DNA from: Pelagihabitans pacificus
Lineage (GTDB): Bacteria; Bacteroidota; Bacteroidia; Flavobacteriales; Flavobacteriaceae
DNA length: 64,000 nt
Assembly: GCF_009371985.2 (NCBI RefSeq)
Contig: NZ_VIKU02000001.1
Span: 62,001-126,000 of the forward strand
Direction: 5' to 3'
Each line of letters opens with the position of its first letter. Position 1 is the first letter of the stretch. Position numbers and translations under genes: made by a program. Positions 49,246 through 58,489 of the stretch are shown here, piece by piece. The notes beneath the pieces were generated by a model, which saw nothing but the letters and a program-made list of their open reading frames with translations, did not search any database and was not told the DNA's origin.

Positions 49246-50379
49246 ATGACCTTTACCGACCATCCCCTCTATGTATTAGCAATGCTTTGTTTGATGGTGG
49301 TCGTATCGGTTTACGTAGCAAAAACAAAGGTCGGGAGTAAGGTAGGCGCAGCACTGCTAGTGATTCTCTTTACGGCGGTATTGGCCAACCTCAAACTGAT
49401 TCCATCCGCTTCGAACACCATACCCCTGTATGAAGGAATTTTTACCTACTTGGCGCCGATTTCCATTTTTTACCTGCTGTTGGGAGTGAATTTACAGTCT
49501 CTCAAAAAAGCGGGAGCCCCTATGATCATCCTATTTTTAATTGGATCGTTGGCAACCGTTTTGGGCATCTTGATCGCATGGTATATCGTATCGCCCCAAA
49601 ACATTCTCGGAGATGATGGCAATATCATTGCGGGAATGCTCACGGGAACTTATACCGGGGGAAGTGTCAACTTCAATGCCATCGCCCTCGAGTACGATTT
49701 TCAGGAGCGGGGTGTCCTCTACGCAGGTACCATTGCGGTGGATAATGTAGTCACTACCCTATGGATTATCGTCACACTTGCCTTCCCTCCCCTTCTACGC
49801 GGTATTTGGAAGGATAAAAAAGTGAAGGCGACCCGGCAAACCTTGGAAGCCGAAGATAAAGACCAGTTGGGCATGCATTCACTTATGTGGTTGGCCTTTT
49901 TGGGAATAGGTGCCTTTTACCTATCCGAGCTGGTAAAGCAGGTACTGCCACAAATCCCTTTTATTCTGACATTGTCTACCGTCGGTATTCTATTGGCGCA
50001 AATTCCCTTTGTCTCCAAGTTGGGGGGCAGCCATACACTGGGACTTTTTTTGGTGTATCTCTTTCTTGCGGTCATCGGTGCCTATTGCGAAATCAGTGCC
50101 GTAGTTGAATTGCAGCAAATAGGGCTGACTCTTTTACTTTTTGCCGGCCTTGCCGTGGTCCTCCATGGTATTTTGATAATCCTCCTAGGGAGTTTGGCCT
50201 ATCGTGATTGGGAGATGATCTCGATCGTGAGCCAGGCCAACATAGGTGGTGGCACGACGGCGATTGCCTTAGCAGAGTCTTTCAATCGCAAGGAACTGGT
50301 ATTGCCCGCCATTTTGGTAGGCACTCTGGGGAATGCGTTGGGGACTTATTTGGGCTTTTTGGTGGTGGGGGTTTTATGA
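49246..50379 (+). CDS. DUF819 family transporter-like membrane protein
   Basis: A 377-residue hydrophobic protein with about ten helices and the DUF819 pattern, including FTYLAPISIFYLLLGVNLQ, NIIAGMLTGTYTGGSVNF and the C-terminal IVSQANIGGGTTAIALAES. Two inverted halves with glycine-rich broken helices suggest an ion- or solute-coupled transporter. The substrate is unknown. It is followed within 12 bp by the first repeat of the DUF559 unit. Confidence 0.8.
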   Translation: MTFTDHPLYVLAMLCLMVVVSVYVAKTKVGSKVGAALLVILFTAVLANLKLIPSASNTIPLYEGIFTYLAPISIFYLLLGVNLQSLKKAGAPMIILFLIGSLATVLGILIAWYIVSPQNILGDDGNIIAGMLTGTYTGGSVNFNAIALEYDFQERGVLYAGTIAVDNVVTTLWIIVTLAFPPLLRGIWKDKKVKATRQTLEAEDKDQLGMHSLMWLAFLGIGAFYLSELVKQVLPQIPFILTLSTVGILLAQIPFVSKLGGSHTLGLFLVYLFLAVIGAYCEISAVVELQQIGLTLLLFAGLAVVLHGILIILLGSLAYRDWEMISIVSQANIGGGTTAIALAESFNRKELVLPAILVGTLGNALGTYLGFLVVGVL

Positions 50380-50390
50380 CCTCGGTCCTC

Positions 50391-50495
50391 AATCGCTAAA
50401 GGGATGCCCTAAAAAGAAATAGTGAAATGACACTTAGGCCTCCCTTTAGGGCTGGGGAAAGGCCGTCCCTCAGGTCAGTGGTAACGTCTTAAAGC
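50391..50495. repeat. Left copy (R1) of the 97-bp repeat family flanking the DUF559 gene
   Basis: Contains the core AAAAAGAAATAGTGAAATGA, then CACTTAGGCCTCCCTTTAGG, followed by GCTGGGGAAAG. Core variants and the tail (CCCTCAGGTCAGTGGTAACG) match the rightmost copy R5 at 51318-51421 more closely than R2-R4. R1 starts 12 bp after the DUF819 stop and ends 43 bp before the DUF559 start. Confidence 0.8.
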
Positions 50496-50538
50496 CAAGC
50501 TAGAAGACGCTACTTGACATTTTTAGTATGTTTAATAA

Positions 50539-50940
50539 ATGAAGAAAGACTGGCTCAAAATAAACGGAATGCATGATGGCGCCCCGCCACAGATATTTAA
50601 AAATGCTGCCAAATTGCGGCAGAGAATGACCGAGCCTGAAAAAATCCTATGGGAAGCGCTAAAGACCAAACCTTTTGGCTTCAAGTTTAGAAGACAGCAT
50701 CCTATTAACTATTATATCTTGGATTTCTATTGCCACCAGAAAAGGCTGTCAATAGAAGTGGACGGCGGTTACCATTTGGCCAAGAAACAAAAAGAAAGAG
50801 ATAAACGGAAGATAGACTATCTGAACTCCGTTGACATTCGTGAGATACGATTCTCCAATGAAGAAGTACTCCACCAAAGAGATTCGATACTGCAAAAAAT
50901 TAAATTGGCATTGGAGACCGAACTTGAAACTGATTCCTGA
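50539..50940 (+). CDS. DUF559 endonuclease domain protein (Vsr-like fold)
   Basis: A 133-residue nuclease-like protein. The DUF559 core shows the PD-(D/E)xK pattern: FRRQHPINYYILDFYCHQKR with Asp62 and then LSIEVDGGYHL with Glu73, Asp75 and His79, followed by RDKRKIDYLNS. DUF559 proteins are related to the Vsr mismatch endonuclease and transposon-associated nucleases. The N-terminal 25 residues are unrelated to the family. The gene is enclosed by repeats (50391-50495 and 50952-51421), a context I recall for this family in flavobacteria. TTGACATTTTTAGTATG just upstream may be its promoter. Confidence 0.8.
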   Translation: MKKDWLKINGMHDGAPPQIFKNAAKLRQRMTEPEKILWEALKTKPFGFKFRRQHPINYYILDFYCHQKRLSIEVDGGYHLAKKQKERDKRKIDYLNSVDIREIRFSNEEVLHQRDSILQKIKLALETELETDS

Positions 50941-50951
50941 AACGGACCTGC

Positions 50952-51421
50952 CCCTCGCTCCCTGAAGGAATGGCCGAAATGAACCTGGCCCTCACTCCCT
51001 GAAGGGATGCCTTAAAAAGAAATAGTGAAATGACACAGAGGCCACCCTTTAGGGCTGGGGAAAGCCTTTGGGAACTGAAAACTGCCCCTCGCTCCCTGAA
51101 GGGATGCCTTAAAAAGAAATAGTGAAATGACACAGAGGCCACCCTTTAGGGCTGGGGAAAGCCTTTGGGAACTGAAAACTGGCCCTCGCTCCCTGAAGGG
51201 ATGACCTTAATGCACCTGGACCTCGCTCCCTGAAGGGATGCCTTAAAAAGAAATAGTGAAATGACACAGAGGCCACCCTTTAGGGTCGGGGAAAGCCTTT
51301 GGGAAAATTGAACCTGGCCCTCGCTCCCATAAGGGATGCCCTAAAAAGAAATAGTGAAATGACACTTAGGCCTCCCTTTAGGGCTGGGGAAAGCCACCCT
51401 ACAGGGTCGGGCAACGTCTAT
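50952..51421. repeat. Right-hand array of the DUF559-associated repeat
   Basis: A partial unit (50952-50988), then R2 (50989-51084), R3 (51086-51182), a truncated unit (51183-51220), R4 (51221-51317) and R5 (51318-51421). Full units are about 97 bp long (R2 to R3 97, R4 to R5 97). Each contains two hairpin cores, TCCCTGAAGGGA and CCCTTTAGGG, and between them AAAAAGAAATAGTGAAATGA. R2, R3 and R4 share CACAGAGGCCACCC, whereas R1 and R5 share CACTTAGGCCTCCC. The array ends 9 bp from the helicase stop. Confidence 0.85.
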
Positions 51422-51430
51422 GGGAAAACA

Positions 51431-52783
51431 TTACCGCTTTTTCCTTCGATTAAAATTCTTGTCGCCACGACTTTTAGGCTTTTTATATTTGGCCTTCAAC
51501 TTTCGTCGGTAGGAACCTCCTTGGTTCGTTTTCTTATTTTTTTCCGACTTTTCGTGAAAGCTGGGTCCTGGTACCTGGTCGCGATCCAATTTGTGGGGGT
51601 TGTCCGGCTCTATCGTTTTTGGGCGTTCTTCCGATAGGAGCTGGCGCGAAATCCCAACAGCTTCCGGCAGTTCTAAGATAGGTATTTGGTAATCCATCAA
51701 CGTTTCGATGGCCTCCTTAAAGGCCATTTCCTTTTCGGTGTAGAACAAAATCGCCACACCCTTCTTGTCTGCCCTACCCGTTCTTCCGATGCGGTGCATG
51801 TAGTTTTCGGGATACCTGGGTGTATCCAAATTGATGACATGGGAAATCTCATTGAGATCAAGTCCACGTGCCATCACATCGGTCGTGATCAATATCCTGT
51901 TTTTGCCCTCATCGAACTGTTTGATGGAACGTATTCTATAATTCTGGGTTTTGTTGGAATGGATGACGGCAGCTTCCTCCTCGTATAGCTCCTGCAACTG
52001 CTCGAATACCAAATCGGCCTTACGTTTATTCGATACAAAAACCAAGACCTTTTGATAAACGGAAACATCCTGAAGTAGATGGGCCAAAAGGTTCACCTTC
52101 GTGTAAAAGTTGGGTACCGCATACCCGTATTGGGCAATATTCCCCAATGGGGTACCACTCACGGCAATCGATATTTTTTGGACCCCGACAAAAAAGTCTT
52201 GTATCAGGGCATCGATATCGTCGGTCATCGTTGCCGAGAACATGATATTTTGACGCCGTTCGGGCAGCAGCTCAAAAATATTGACCAGCTGAAACCGAAA
52301 ACCCAGATCGAGCATCACATCGACCTCATCGATGACCAATTTTTTGATGGTCTTTAATTGCAGTGCACGACTCAATACCAAATCATACAACCTTCCGGGG
52401 GTGGCGACCACCACATCCGCTCCCTCCGCCAAGGCCGTTTTTTGGGTATTGATGTTAGTGCCCCCATACAAGCCTAAGGCTTTTATCGAGGAGTATGTTG
52501 CCAATTTTACAACCTCTTCCACTACCTGTATCACCAATTCACGGGTAGGAACCAGAATCAAAATTCGTGGATCCTTTTCCTTCGAGAAAGGTAACGACTG
52601 TAGTAAGGGCAATAGATAGGCCACCGTTTTACCGGTTCCGGTCTGGGCAATTCCGACGACATCCCTGCCGGACATGATTATGGGGAATGCTTGCTCCTGC
52701 ACCGGGGTGGGTTTCTCAAAACCCAGATCATCCAGAGCGTTCCGTAGATTGGAGGTAATCTTAAAATCGTCAAAAGAATCCAT
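51431..52783 (-). CDS. DEAD-box-family RNA helicase with a DEVD motif
   Basis: A 450-residue RNA helicase with AQTGTGKT (motif I), PTRELVIQ (Ia), PGRLYD (Ib), SATM (III), RGLDLNE (V) and HRIGRTGRA (VI). Motif II, normally DEAD, reads DEVD at residues 152-155 (LVIDEVDVMLDLGFR). Asp-Glu catalysis is kept; the third residue change is seen in some relatives. The C-terminal 70 residues are Lys/Arg-rich and probably bind RNA (SYRRKLKAKYKKPKSRGD). The gene ends beside the repeat array and appears monocistronic. The ATG at 52783 is preferred over that at 52789. Confidence 0.92.
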   Translation of the reverse strand: MDSFDDFKITSNLRNALDDLGFEKPTPVQEQAFPIIMSGRDVVGIAQTGTGKTVAYLLPLLQSLPFSKEKDPRILILVPTRELVIQVVEEVVKLATYSSIKALGLYGGTNINTQKTALAEGADVVVATPGRLYDLVLSRALQLKTIKKLVIDEVDVMLDLGFRFQLVNIFELLPERRQNIMFSATMTDDIDALIQDFFVGVQKISIAVSGTPLGNIAQYGYAVPNFYTKVNLLAHLLQDVSVYQKVLVFVSNKRKADLVFEQLQELYEEEAAVIHSNKTQNYRIRSIKQFDEGKNRILITTDVMARGLDLNEISHVINLDTPRYPENYMHRIGRTGRADKKGVAILFYTEKEMAFKEAIETLMDYQIPILELPEAVGISRQLLSEERPKTIEPDNPHKLDRDQVPGPSFHEKSEKNKKTNQGGSYRRKLKAKYKKPKSRGDKNFNRRKKR

Positions 52784-52961
52784 AATCATGCTAACAAAAG
52801 ATAGCGCAAAACTACGGGAATGAATTGGGAAGCGGGTTTTTCTATCCTTATTTTACACCGATTCGACCCAAAATTCAACCAATACCCCGTTATTTATTTT
52901 CCCAAAACTCCATGATACCCCATATTCGTCCCAAATTAATACATCAAAAAAACGAACAGTC

Positions 52962-54050
52962 ATGACAACGCTTGTAAAACTACTTTTATCGATTTTGCTC
53001 ACATCCGCCATTCACCTTTTTGGTCAACAGGAGGCGGTACAGGCCCCTCTTACTGTGGGTACTTTTCAAAATATCCTCGGAAGGGAAATACCGATCGACT
53101 CGATGGATGCCTTCTTGGAAGGTCAGATGAAAACCCTTCAAGTCCCGGGTCTTTCGATAGCCATCATCAATCAAGGGGAAGTAGTCTACCCTCGGACCAT
53201 GGGATACGCCGACCTAAAACAAAATAAGCCCGTAACCAAAAGAACCATATTTGAGGGCGCCTCCCTTTCCAAACCTTTATTCGGTTATTTCACAGTGGGT
53301 TTGGTGGAAGAAGGACTTTTGGATTTGGACACCCCTCTCTACCAATACCTACCCTATGAGGATATTGCCTACGATGAACGTTATAAAAAGATAACCGCCC
53401 GTATGGTGCTATCCCATACCACGGGGTTTCCCAACTGGCGCAAAGACCAACTGACCATAGCCTTTGAACCTGGTACGGATTTCCAATATTCCGGGGAGGG
53501 TTATCAATACTTGGGCAAAGTACTGATGCATTTGCTTAAAACCGATGATAAAGGGCTCGAAAAGGCCTATCAGGAACAGGTGGCGATTCCCTTGGGATTG
53601 AAACATACAAAGTACCTACAGGATGAAGCCAATAGGAGACACAAGGCCAAAGGATACCTCGAGGGTGCACCCGTTAAAGAGGACGATGAACCAGGAATTT
53701 TTGGGGCCGCATTCTCTATTCATTCAGAGGCTATGGACTTTTCAAAATGGTTGGTGGCCCTTATGAATAAGGAAGGTCTGCCCGCCTCGGGCTATGAAAA
53801 GCTTTTCGAGACCCAGGTGGTACTCCCCGAAGACCATCCGCAACGAGAAGGCGGCGTAACCGACTGGACATTGGGTTTTGCGAAGGCCACCCTGCCGATG
53901 GGCACATTCTTCGGACATGGCGGTAATAATCCGGGATACACCAGTTTATTTGCCTTTTCACCTGACACAAAATGGGGATTTATCATTTTTACGAATGCCG
54001 ATCAATCTTCCTTGCCCATGACCGTATTCAATTACTTGGCGATGCCGTGA
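52962..54050 (+). CDS. Secreted serine hydrolase of the class C beta-lactamase fold
   Basis: A 362-residue secreted protein. After a signal peptide (about 22 residues) comes a beta-lactamase/D-Ala-D-Ala carboxypeptidase (class C-like) fold with SLSK (Ser101, Lys104), a YSG pattern in FQYSGEGYQYLG and the HGG motif in FFGHGGNNPGYTS. These proteins include esterases, peptidases and beta-lactamases. It lies 82 bp before the LytS-like kinase and may not be part of that operon. Confidence 0.85.
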   Translation: MTTLVKLLLSILLTSAIHLFGQQEAVQAPLTVGTFQNILGREIPIDSMDAFLEGQMKTLQVPGLSIAIINQGEVVYPRTMGYADLKQNKPVTKRTIFEGASLSKPLFGYFTVGLVEEGLLDLDTPLYQYLPYEDIAYDERYKKITARMVLSHTTGFPNWRKDQLTIAFEPGTDFQYSGEGYQYLGKVLMHLLKTDDKGLEKAYQEQVAIPLGLKHTKYLQDEANRRHKAKGYLEGAPVKEDDEPGIFGAAFSIHSEAMDFSKWLVALMNKEGLPASGYEKLFETQVVLPEDHPQREGGVTDWTLGFAKATLPMGTFFGHGGNNPGYTSLFAFSPDTKWGFIIFTNADQSSLPMTVFNYLAMP

Positions 54051-54132
54051 ACTGTTTTGAAATCGGATGAAAGAACGACCCGTCATCCAAGTTGAAATGA
54101 GTTCTTTATATTGGCACCTGAATCTTAAATGA

Positions 54133-55143
54133 ATGAACAGTTTTAAATTCAATCGTCTTGACTACCGCCTGATTACAACATACCTGCTCATTGCAGTGGG
54201 GTGGTTGGCCTATCGGTATAACGTAGAAAACTACACCTCCTTCGAAATATGGACCGGATTGGTCGGTTTCGTTGCAAAAACCTTGGTGTTAATTTACTTG
54301 ATGGTATGGGCTTTACAAAGATTCCTGATCGGCAGAAAAGACTACCTCCTTTTCTTCCTGATTACTTTCTCGATTTTGGGTCTGGTCGGATTTCTTGATC
54401 TTTTGCGCGACTACTATACTTCGGAACCGCCATGGGAGTGGGACTTAACATTACCACAAATGCTGGTCCAGTGCTTCTATAACTCCACTCCCGACGTGGC
54501 TATGCCCGTAGGCTTGTTGCTGGGTAAAAAATACTACGAGAATAAGTTGGACTATACCCAACTTCAAAACTCCCAGAAAGAAATGGAACTCAAGGCCCTC
54601 CGTGCCCAGTATGACCCTCATTTTCTATATAATAGCCTGAATACGATCGACGCGCTGATCGACTACTCCCCAAAGGAAAAGGTAAAGCAGTATGTTTCCC
54701 ATCTGGCATCGCTCTACCGATATTTAATCCATCAAAAGGAGGAAGAGGTAGCCTCCTTGAAAGAAGAATTAGGTCTGGCCAAGGATTATTTCTATCTCAT
54801 CGAAACCCGTTTCGGGGCGGATTATAGTTTTCGAATCCAGTCACACGAAACGGAAGAAGAAAAATACCTCCCACATGGCGCTTTGCTGACAGTATTGGAA
54901 AATGTAGTCAAACATAACAAGGCGGTCGGGGATGTCACGGTTCGCACTAAAATCCAAATTAACAACCAAATGGTTCGGGTGACCAATACAAAGACAGGGG
55001 ACCATTATTCCAAGGAATCCTTGGGAACCGGACTACAGAATCTGGATAAGCGTTACCGCCTATTGAGCGATCAAAAATTGCACATCGAGAATCGACCGGA
55101 AGAATTTATAGTTGAAATGCCCTTATTATCACTTGTAGAATGA
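54133..55143 (+). CDS. LytS/YehU-type membrane histidine kinase
   Basis: A 336-residue kinase with four membrane helices in residues 12-95 and no extracytoplasmic domain of size. The phosphoacceptor region reads RAQYDPHFLYNSLNTIDALI with His163, the LytS-type H box; the catalytic domain retains LTVLENVVKHN and a degenerate glycine box GTGLQNLDKRYR. Its stop overlaps the start of the LytTR regulator by 4 bp (ATGA), so the two form one operon and surely one pathway. The inducing signal is unknown. Confidence 0.93.
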   Translation: MNSFKFNRLDYRLITTYLLIAVGWLAYRYNVENYTSFEIWTGLVGFVAKTLVLIYLMVWALQRFLIGRKDYLLFFLITFSILGLVGFLDLLRDYYTSEPPWEWDLTLPQMLVQCFYNSTPDVAMPVGLLLGKKYYENKLDYTQLQNSQKEMELKALRAQYDPHFLYNSLNTIDALIDYSPKEKVKQYVSHLASLYRYLIHQKEEEVASLKEELGLAKDYFYLIETRFGADYSFRIQSHETEEEKYLPHGALLTVLENVVKHNKAVGDVTVRTKIQINNQMVRVTNTKTGDHYSKESLGTGLQNLDKRYRLLSDQKLHIENRPEEFIVEMPLLSLVE

Positions 55144-55916
55144 AAAGCACGAAAAAATTACACATACTCCTGTTAGAGGATGAAATACCGGCCTTTCAAA
55201 AATTGATCGCTTATTTAACCGATTTTTTTGGGGAAGCGTTTTCGCACGAACACGTACGTACCGTAAAGGAGGGCATTACACTGCTACGGGGCATGACCAA
55301 CTACGACTTGATTCTTTCCGATATTAAACTCTTGGATGGTACTTCCTTTGAAATATTTCATCAGATTGAGACCAAAACGCCGATTATCTTTTGCACGGCC
55401 TATGATGAACATTTGCTCGAAGCATTTCAGACCAATGGCATCGCCTATATCCTAAAACCCTATTCAAGAAGGGATTTTGACAGGGCCCTTCAAAAATTCA
55501 AGGATCTGTTCGAACCCCAATCGCTTACATCAGAAATCTTTGAACAACTAAGGAATGTATTGGACACCAAGGAGGAACGTTACAAAAAACGTTTTGCGAT
55601 TAAAAAGAAGGAGGGTATCAAACTATTGGAAACAGTTACTATTTCATTGATTCAGGCCCAAGGCGATTTTTGCCAGATTATCGACCACGACGGAAAATTG
55701 CACAGTATCTCGAAAAACATAGGGACGCTCGTATCCGAGCTTGATCCAAAAACATTCTTCAGAATCAACCGCAGTCAGTTGGTCCATATCCTTCACATCG
55801 AACAGATAGCCCCTTACAGTAAAAACAGATTGGCTCTGAAAATGAAGGGCGCCAAAGAACATGCCATTACAAGTTCTTCGGTAACCAAGGAGTTCCGGGC
55901 CTGGCTGGAGCAGTAA
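55140..55916 (+). CDS. LytTR response regulator
   Basis: A 258-residue regulator with a receiver domain (phosphoacceptor Asp61 in DLILSDIKLLDG, acidic pocket LLLEDE, Lys in ILKPYS) and a C-terminal LytTR DNA-binding domain from about residue 155, recognisable by AQGDFCQIIDHDG and KTFFRINRSQLVHI. LytTR domains bind paired half-sites, often 21-22 bp apart. The window holds a possible target element upstream of two small secreted proteins (44234-44290 and 60274-60330), but this link is only a hypothesis. Confidence 0.93.
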   Translation: MKSTKKLHILLLEDEIPAFQKLIAYLTDFFGEAFSHEHVRTVKEGITLLRGMTNYDLILSDIKLLDGTSFEIFHQIETKTPIIFCTAYDEHLLEAFQTNGIAYILKPYSRRDFDRALQKFKDLFEPQSLTSEIFEQLRNVLDTKEERYKKRFAIKKKEGIKLLETVTISLIQAQGDFCQIIDHDGKLHSISKNIGTLVSELDPKTFFRINRSQLVHILHIEQIAPYSKNRLALKMKGAKEHAITSSSVTKEFRAWLEQ

Positions 55917-55936
55917 GGTATAAGCCAGATAAGGAA

Positions 55937-58489
55937 TTACGCCACCTCTTTTCGCAATACTTCCAAAGGGGGACTATTCAAAACACTTCTGCTGTTAAAG
56001 AGTCCGATCAACAATACCAACACCGTGATACCGGGCAAGACGATTAAAAAGGGAATCCATGAGGGGGTAAATTCCGTATCGAAAACAAAGCTTGCCAGCA
56101 ATTGACTTCCAAAAAAAGAGAGCACGATCCCAATACCGCTTCCCAACACGCCTAAGTAAAAATACTCCAGCGCCGTGATATTCAAGATCTGCTTGCTCTT
56201 GGCACCCAACGTACGTAACAAAACATTCTCTTTAATCCGTTGGTATTTGCTATTACGTACCGATCCGATCAACACGATAATTCCCGTAAGGATACTAAAG
56301 AAGGCCATAAAATTGATGACCCAGGCAATCTTGTCCAGAATATCCTGTACCAGCACCAACAGTTGGCGTACGTCGATGATAGAAACCGTGGGAAATTTTC
56401 GAACGAGTTCGCGCTGCAATTTGGCCGATGTTTTTTCATTGGGCGCACTTGTACTCAAAACGTGAAATTGAGGCGCATTCTCTAAAACTCCCCTGGGAAA
56501 AACGATGGAAAAATTCATCTGCATGCGGCCCCAGTCCACCGCCCGGGTATTGGCAACCACGGTTTCCATCAAAACACCCTGTACATTAAAAACCAAGGTA
56601 TCGCCTTCGACCACTTGGGCATCCCTGGCCACATTATCGGATAGTGAGATAGGAATGGCGTCTCCTTGCGTAAATTCGGGATTCCATTCCCCGGAAGCGA
56701 GTGTCTCGGAAGCTACCAGCGAATCCCGATAGGTAGTTCGAAATTCGTGATTCAGTATCCATCGGTTGATGGTAGAGGTGGTATCTTCCCGTATATCGTT
56801 GACCGAACGGCCTTTGATACGCTGCACTCGCATCGTAACAATGGGGAAGTTGTCGATGACCGGGAGTCCGTTATTTCGAATACTGGCCGCCGCCGCTTCC
56901 GTCTGGTCGGTTTGCACGTCCATCAAGATCAGATTGGGAGTTTTGCCGGTTGCTTCCAAAGAAGTTCGTTCGCGTAGGATATCCCTTGTAAAATAGAGGG
57001 TGCTGATCAAGAAGCTACCCACTCCTATTGCCAAGAGCAGTACCAAGGTCTGATTGTTCGGACGATAAAGATTCAGCAGGCTTTGACGGGCGGTAAAGCC
57101 CCATGAAGCGGGGAAATAGCGTTTCACTGCCTTCATAAATAAGAAAGCCACAAAGGCCAATACCGAAAATACTACTACAATACCGAATACGAAGGCAAGG
57201 GCAAAGGATAGGTTTTTAAGAATCCAAAAGGAAAAGACAAATAGGAATATTAAGATGGCGGTCATGACAATGATCGTCACCCTACGTGCCTTTGGTGAGG
57301 TATGTTCCTGTATGCGTAGCGCCTGTAAAGGAGATACGTACCACGTACCCAACAAGGGCGACAAGGCGAACAGCACCGACATGACCAAGCCAAGCAACGG
57401 CCCGATGATCAAGGGTTGCAAAGAGACGGAAACCTCGAGTTCCAGCGGTAAGAAGTCCTTTAATATGTACGGGAACAACTGCTGAAGGCCCAGCCCGATA
57501 CCAGTTCCGATGAGCCCGCCCAGGAATCCCATCCCGGCAATCTGAATCAGGTAAATCAAAAAAGTCTGTTTACGGGTCGCTCCAAGGCACTTTAAGACCG
57601 CTAACGAACTTAGCTTTTCCTTGATATAAATATGCACCGAACTGGCGATTCCCACACAACCCAATAACAGGGCGATAAAGGCGACCAAGTTCAAGAACTT
57701 TCCAAAATTGTTGTAACGACGGCCCAATCGGCGACCGGTGGACTCGTGGGTGTCCAAATCGGCGTTTTCTGCATCTAGTATGGGATCAAGCGTTTTGGCC
57801 AAAGCCACATAATCGGGTTCAGGATTGGCCACAAAATAATTCTTATACTCCACACGACTTCCCGTCTGCACCAAACCGGTCTCATCGATATAACGATAGG
57901 GGATATAAATCGGTGGTGCTACAGATGTCGAGACACCAGTGCTCCCTGGTCCAGAGGTTATGGATCCCGCAATCGGCAAGGTCACCAACCCCACTTTTAT
58001 AGAGTCCCCGACCTTTAGGTCGTATTGCAACATTAGGGTGGCATCGACCAGGGCGCCACCATTTCCTTGATAATCGATGGCAGCGGATGGGGGTTGGGTC
58101 TCTAAACTTCCGTAAAACGGATACCCCCCGTTGATACCACGCACAAAGGCCAGTTTGGTTGCCTGTTTCCCTGGAAAGGCCACCATGGACGGGAAATTGA
58201 TCTCGGTAGCGTTTGCTCCCCCCAAGGAATCTATCAGTTGTTGTACCCTTTCGGTCGGTGGTTGCCTGCTCACGATGATAAAATCGGAACCCATCAAGGA
58301 TTTTGATTGCAGGGTGAAATTCTCCTTCAGATTCCCCCCGAATGATTGTATGGAAACCAGGGCGGCAATGCCCAGGATGATCGAGGCCATAAAAAGTAAC
58401 AGCCTTTGGATGCTGGCCCTACCGTCACGCCAAGCCATTTTAAACAGCCATCTATTGCTGGCTTTTGGTATGTTCGGGGATTCGTTCAC
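55937..58489 (-). CDS. ABC transporter permease with two FtsX domains (YbbP-like)
   Basis: An 850-residue membrane protein with about ten helices arranged as two FtsX-like domains; residues 260-400 contain SVHIYIKEKLSSLAVLKCLG, the coupling-helix pattern of MacB/LolE permeases, and the second core near residue 720 reads SKYQRIKENVLLRTLGA. Two large periplasmic domains occupy residues about 45-250 and 500-700. Its start overlaps the ATPase gene stop by 4 bp, so it forms an ABC exporter or lipoprotein/lipid-moving complex, as in YbbAP of E. coli, next to the same TesA-like esterase. Confidence 0.88.
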   Translation of the reverse strand: MNESPNIPKASNRWLFKMAWRDGRASIQRLLLFMASIILGIAALVSIQSFGGNLKENFTLQSKSLMGSDFIIVSRQPPTERVQQLIDSLGGANATEINFPSMVAFPGKQATKLAFVRGINGGYPFYGSLETQPPSAAIDYQGNGGALVDATLMLQYDLKVGDSIKVGLVTLPIAGSITSGPGSTGVSTSVAPPIYIPYRYIDETGLVQTGSRVEYKNYFVANPEPDYVALAKTLDPILDAENADLDTHESTGRRLGRRYNNFGKFLNLVAFIALLLGCVGIASSVHIYIKEKLSSLAVLKCLGATRKQTFLIYLIQIAGMGFLGGLIGTGIGLGLQQLFPYILKDFLPLELEVSVSLQPLIIGPLLGLVMSVLFALSPLLGTWYVSPLQALRIQEHTSPKARRVTIIVMTAILIFLFVFSFWILKNLSFALAFVFGIVVVFSVLAFVAFLFMKAVKRYFPASWGFTARQSLLNLYRPNNQTLVLLLAIGVGSFLISTLYFTRDILRERTSLEATGKTPNLILMDVQTDQTEAAAASIRNNGLPVIDNFPIVTMRVQRIKGRSVNDIREDTTSTINRWILNHEFRTTYRDSLVASETLASGEWNPEFTQGDAIPISLSDNVARDAQVVEGDTLVFNVQGVLMETVVANTRAVDWGRMQMNFSIVFPRGVLENAPQFHVLSTSAPNEKTSAKLQRELVRKFPTVSIIDVRQLLVLVQDILDKIAWVINFMAFFSILTGIIVLIGSVRNSKYQRIKENVLLRTLGAKSKQILNITALEYFYLGVLGSGIGIVLSFFGSQLLASFVFDTEFTPSWIPFLIVLPGITVLVLLIGLFNSRSVLNSPPLEVLRKEVA

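Noticed and set aside
50952-51421. The repeat array as a CRISPR array
   Set aside because: Units are about 97 bp long and joined without unique spacers of uniform size, and no cas genes are in the window.
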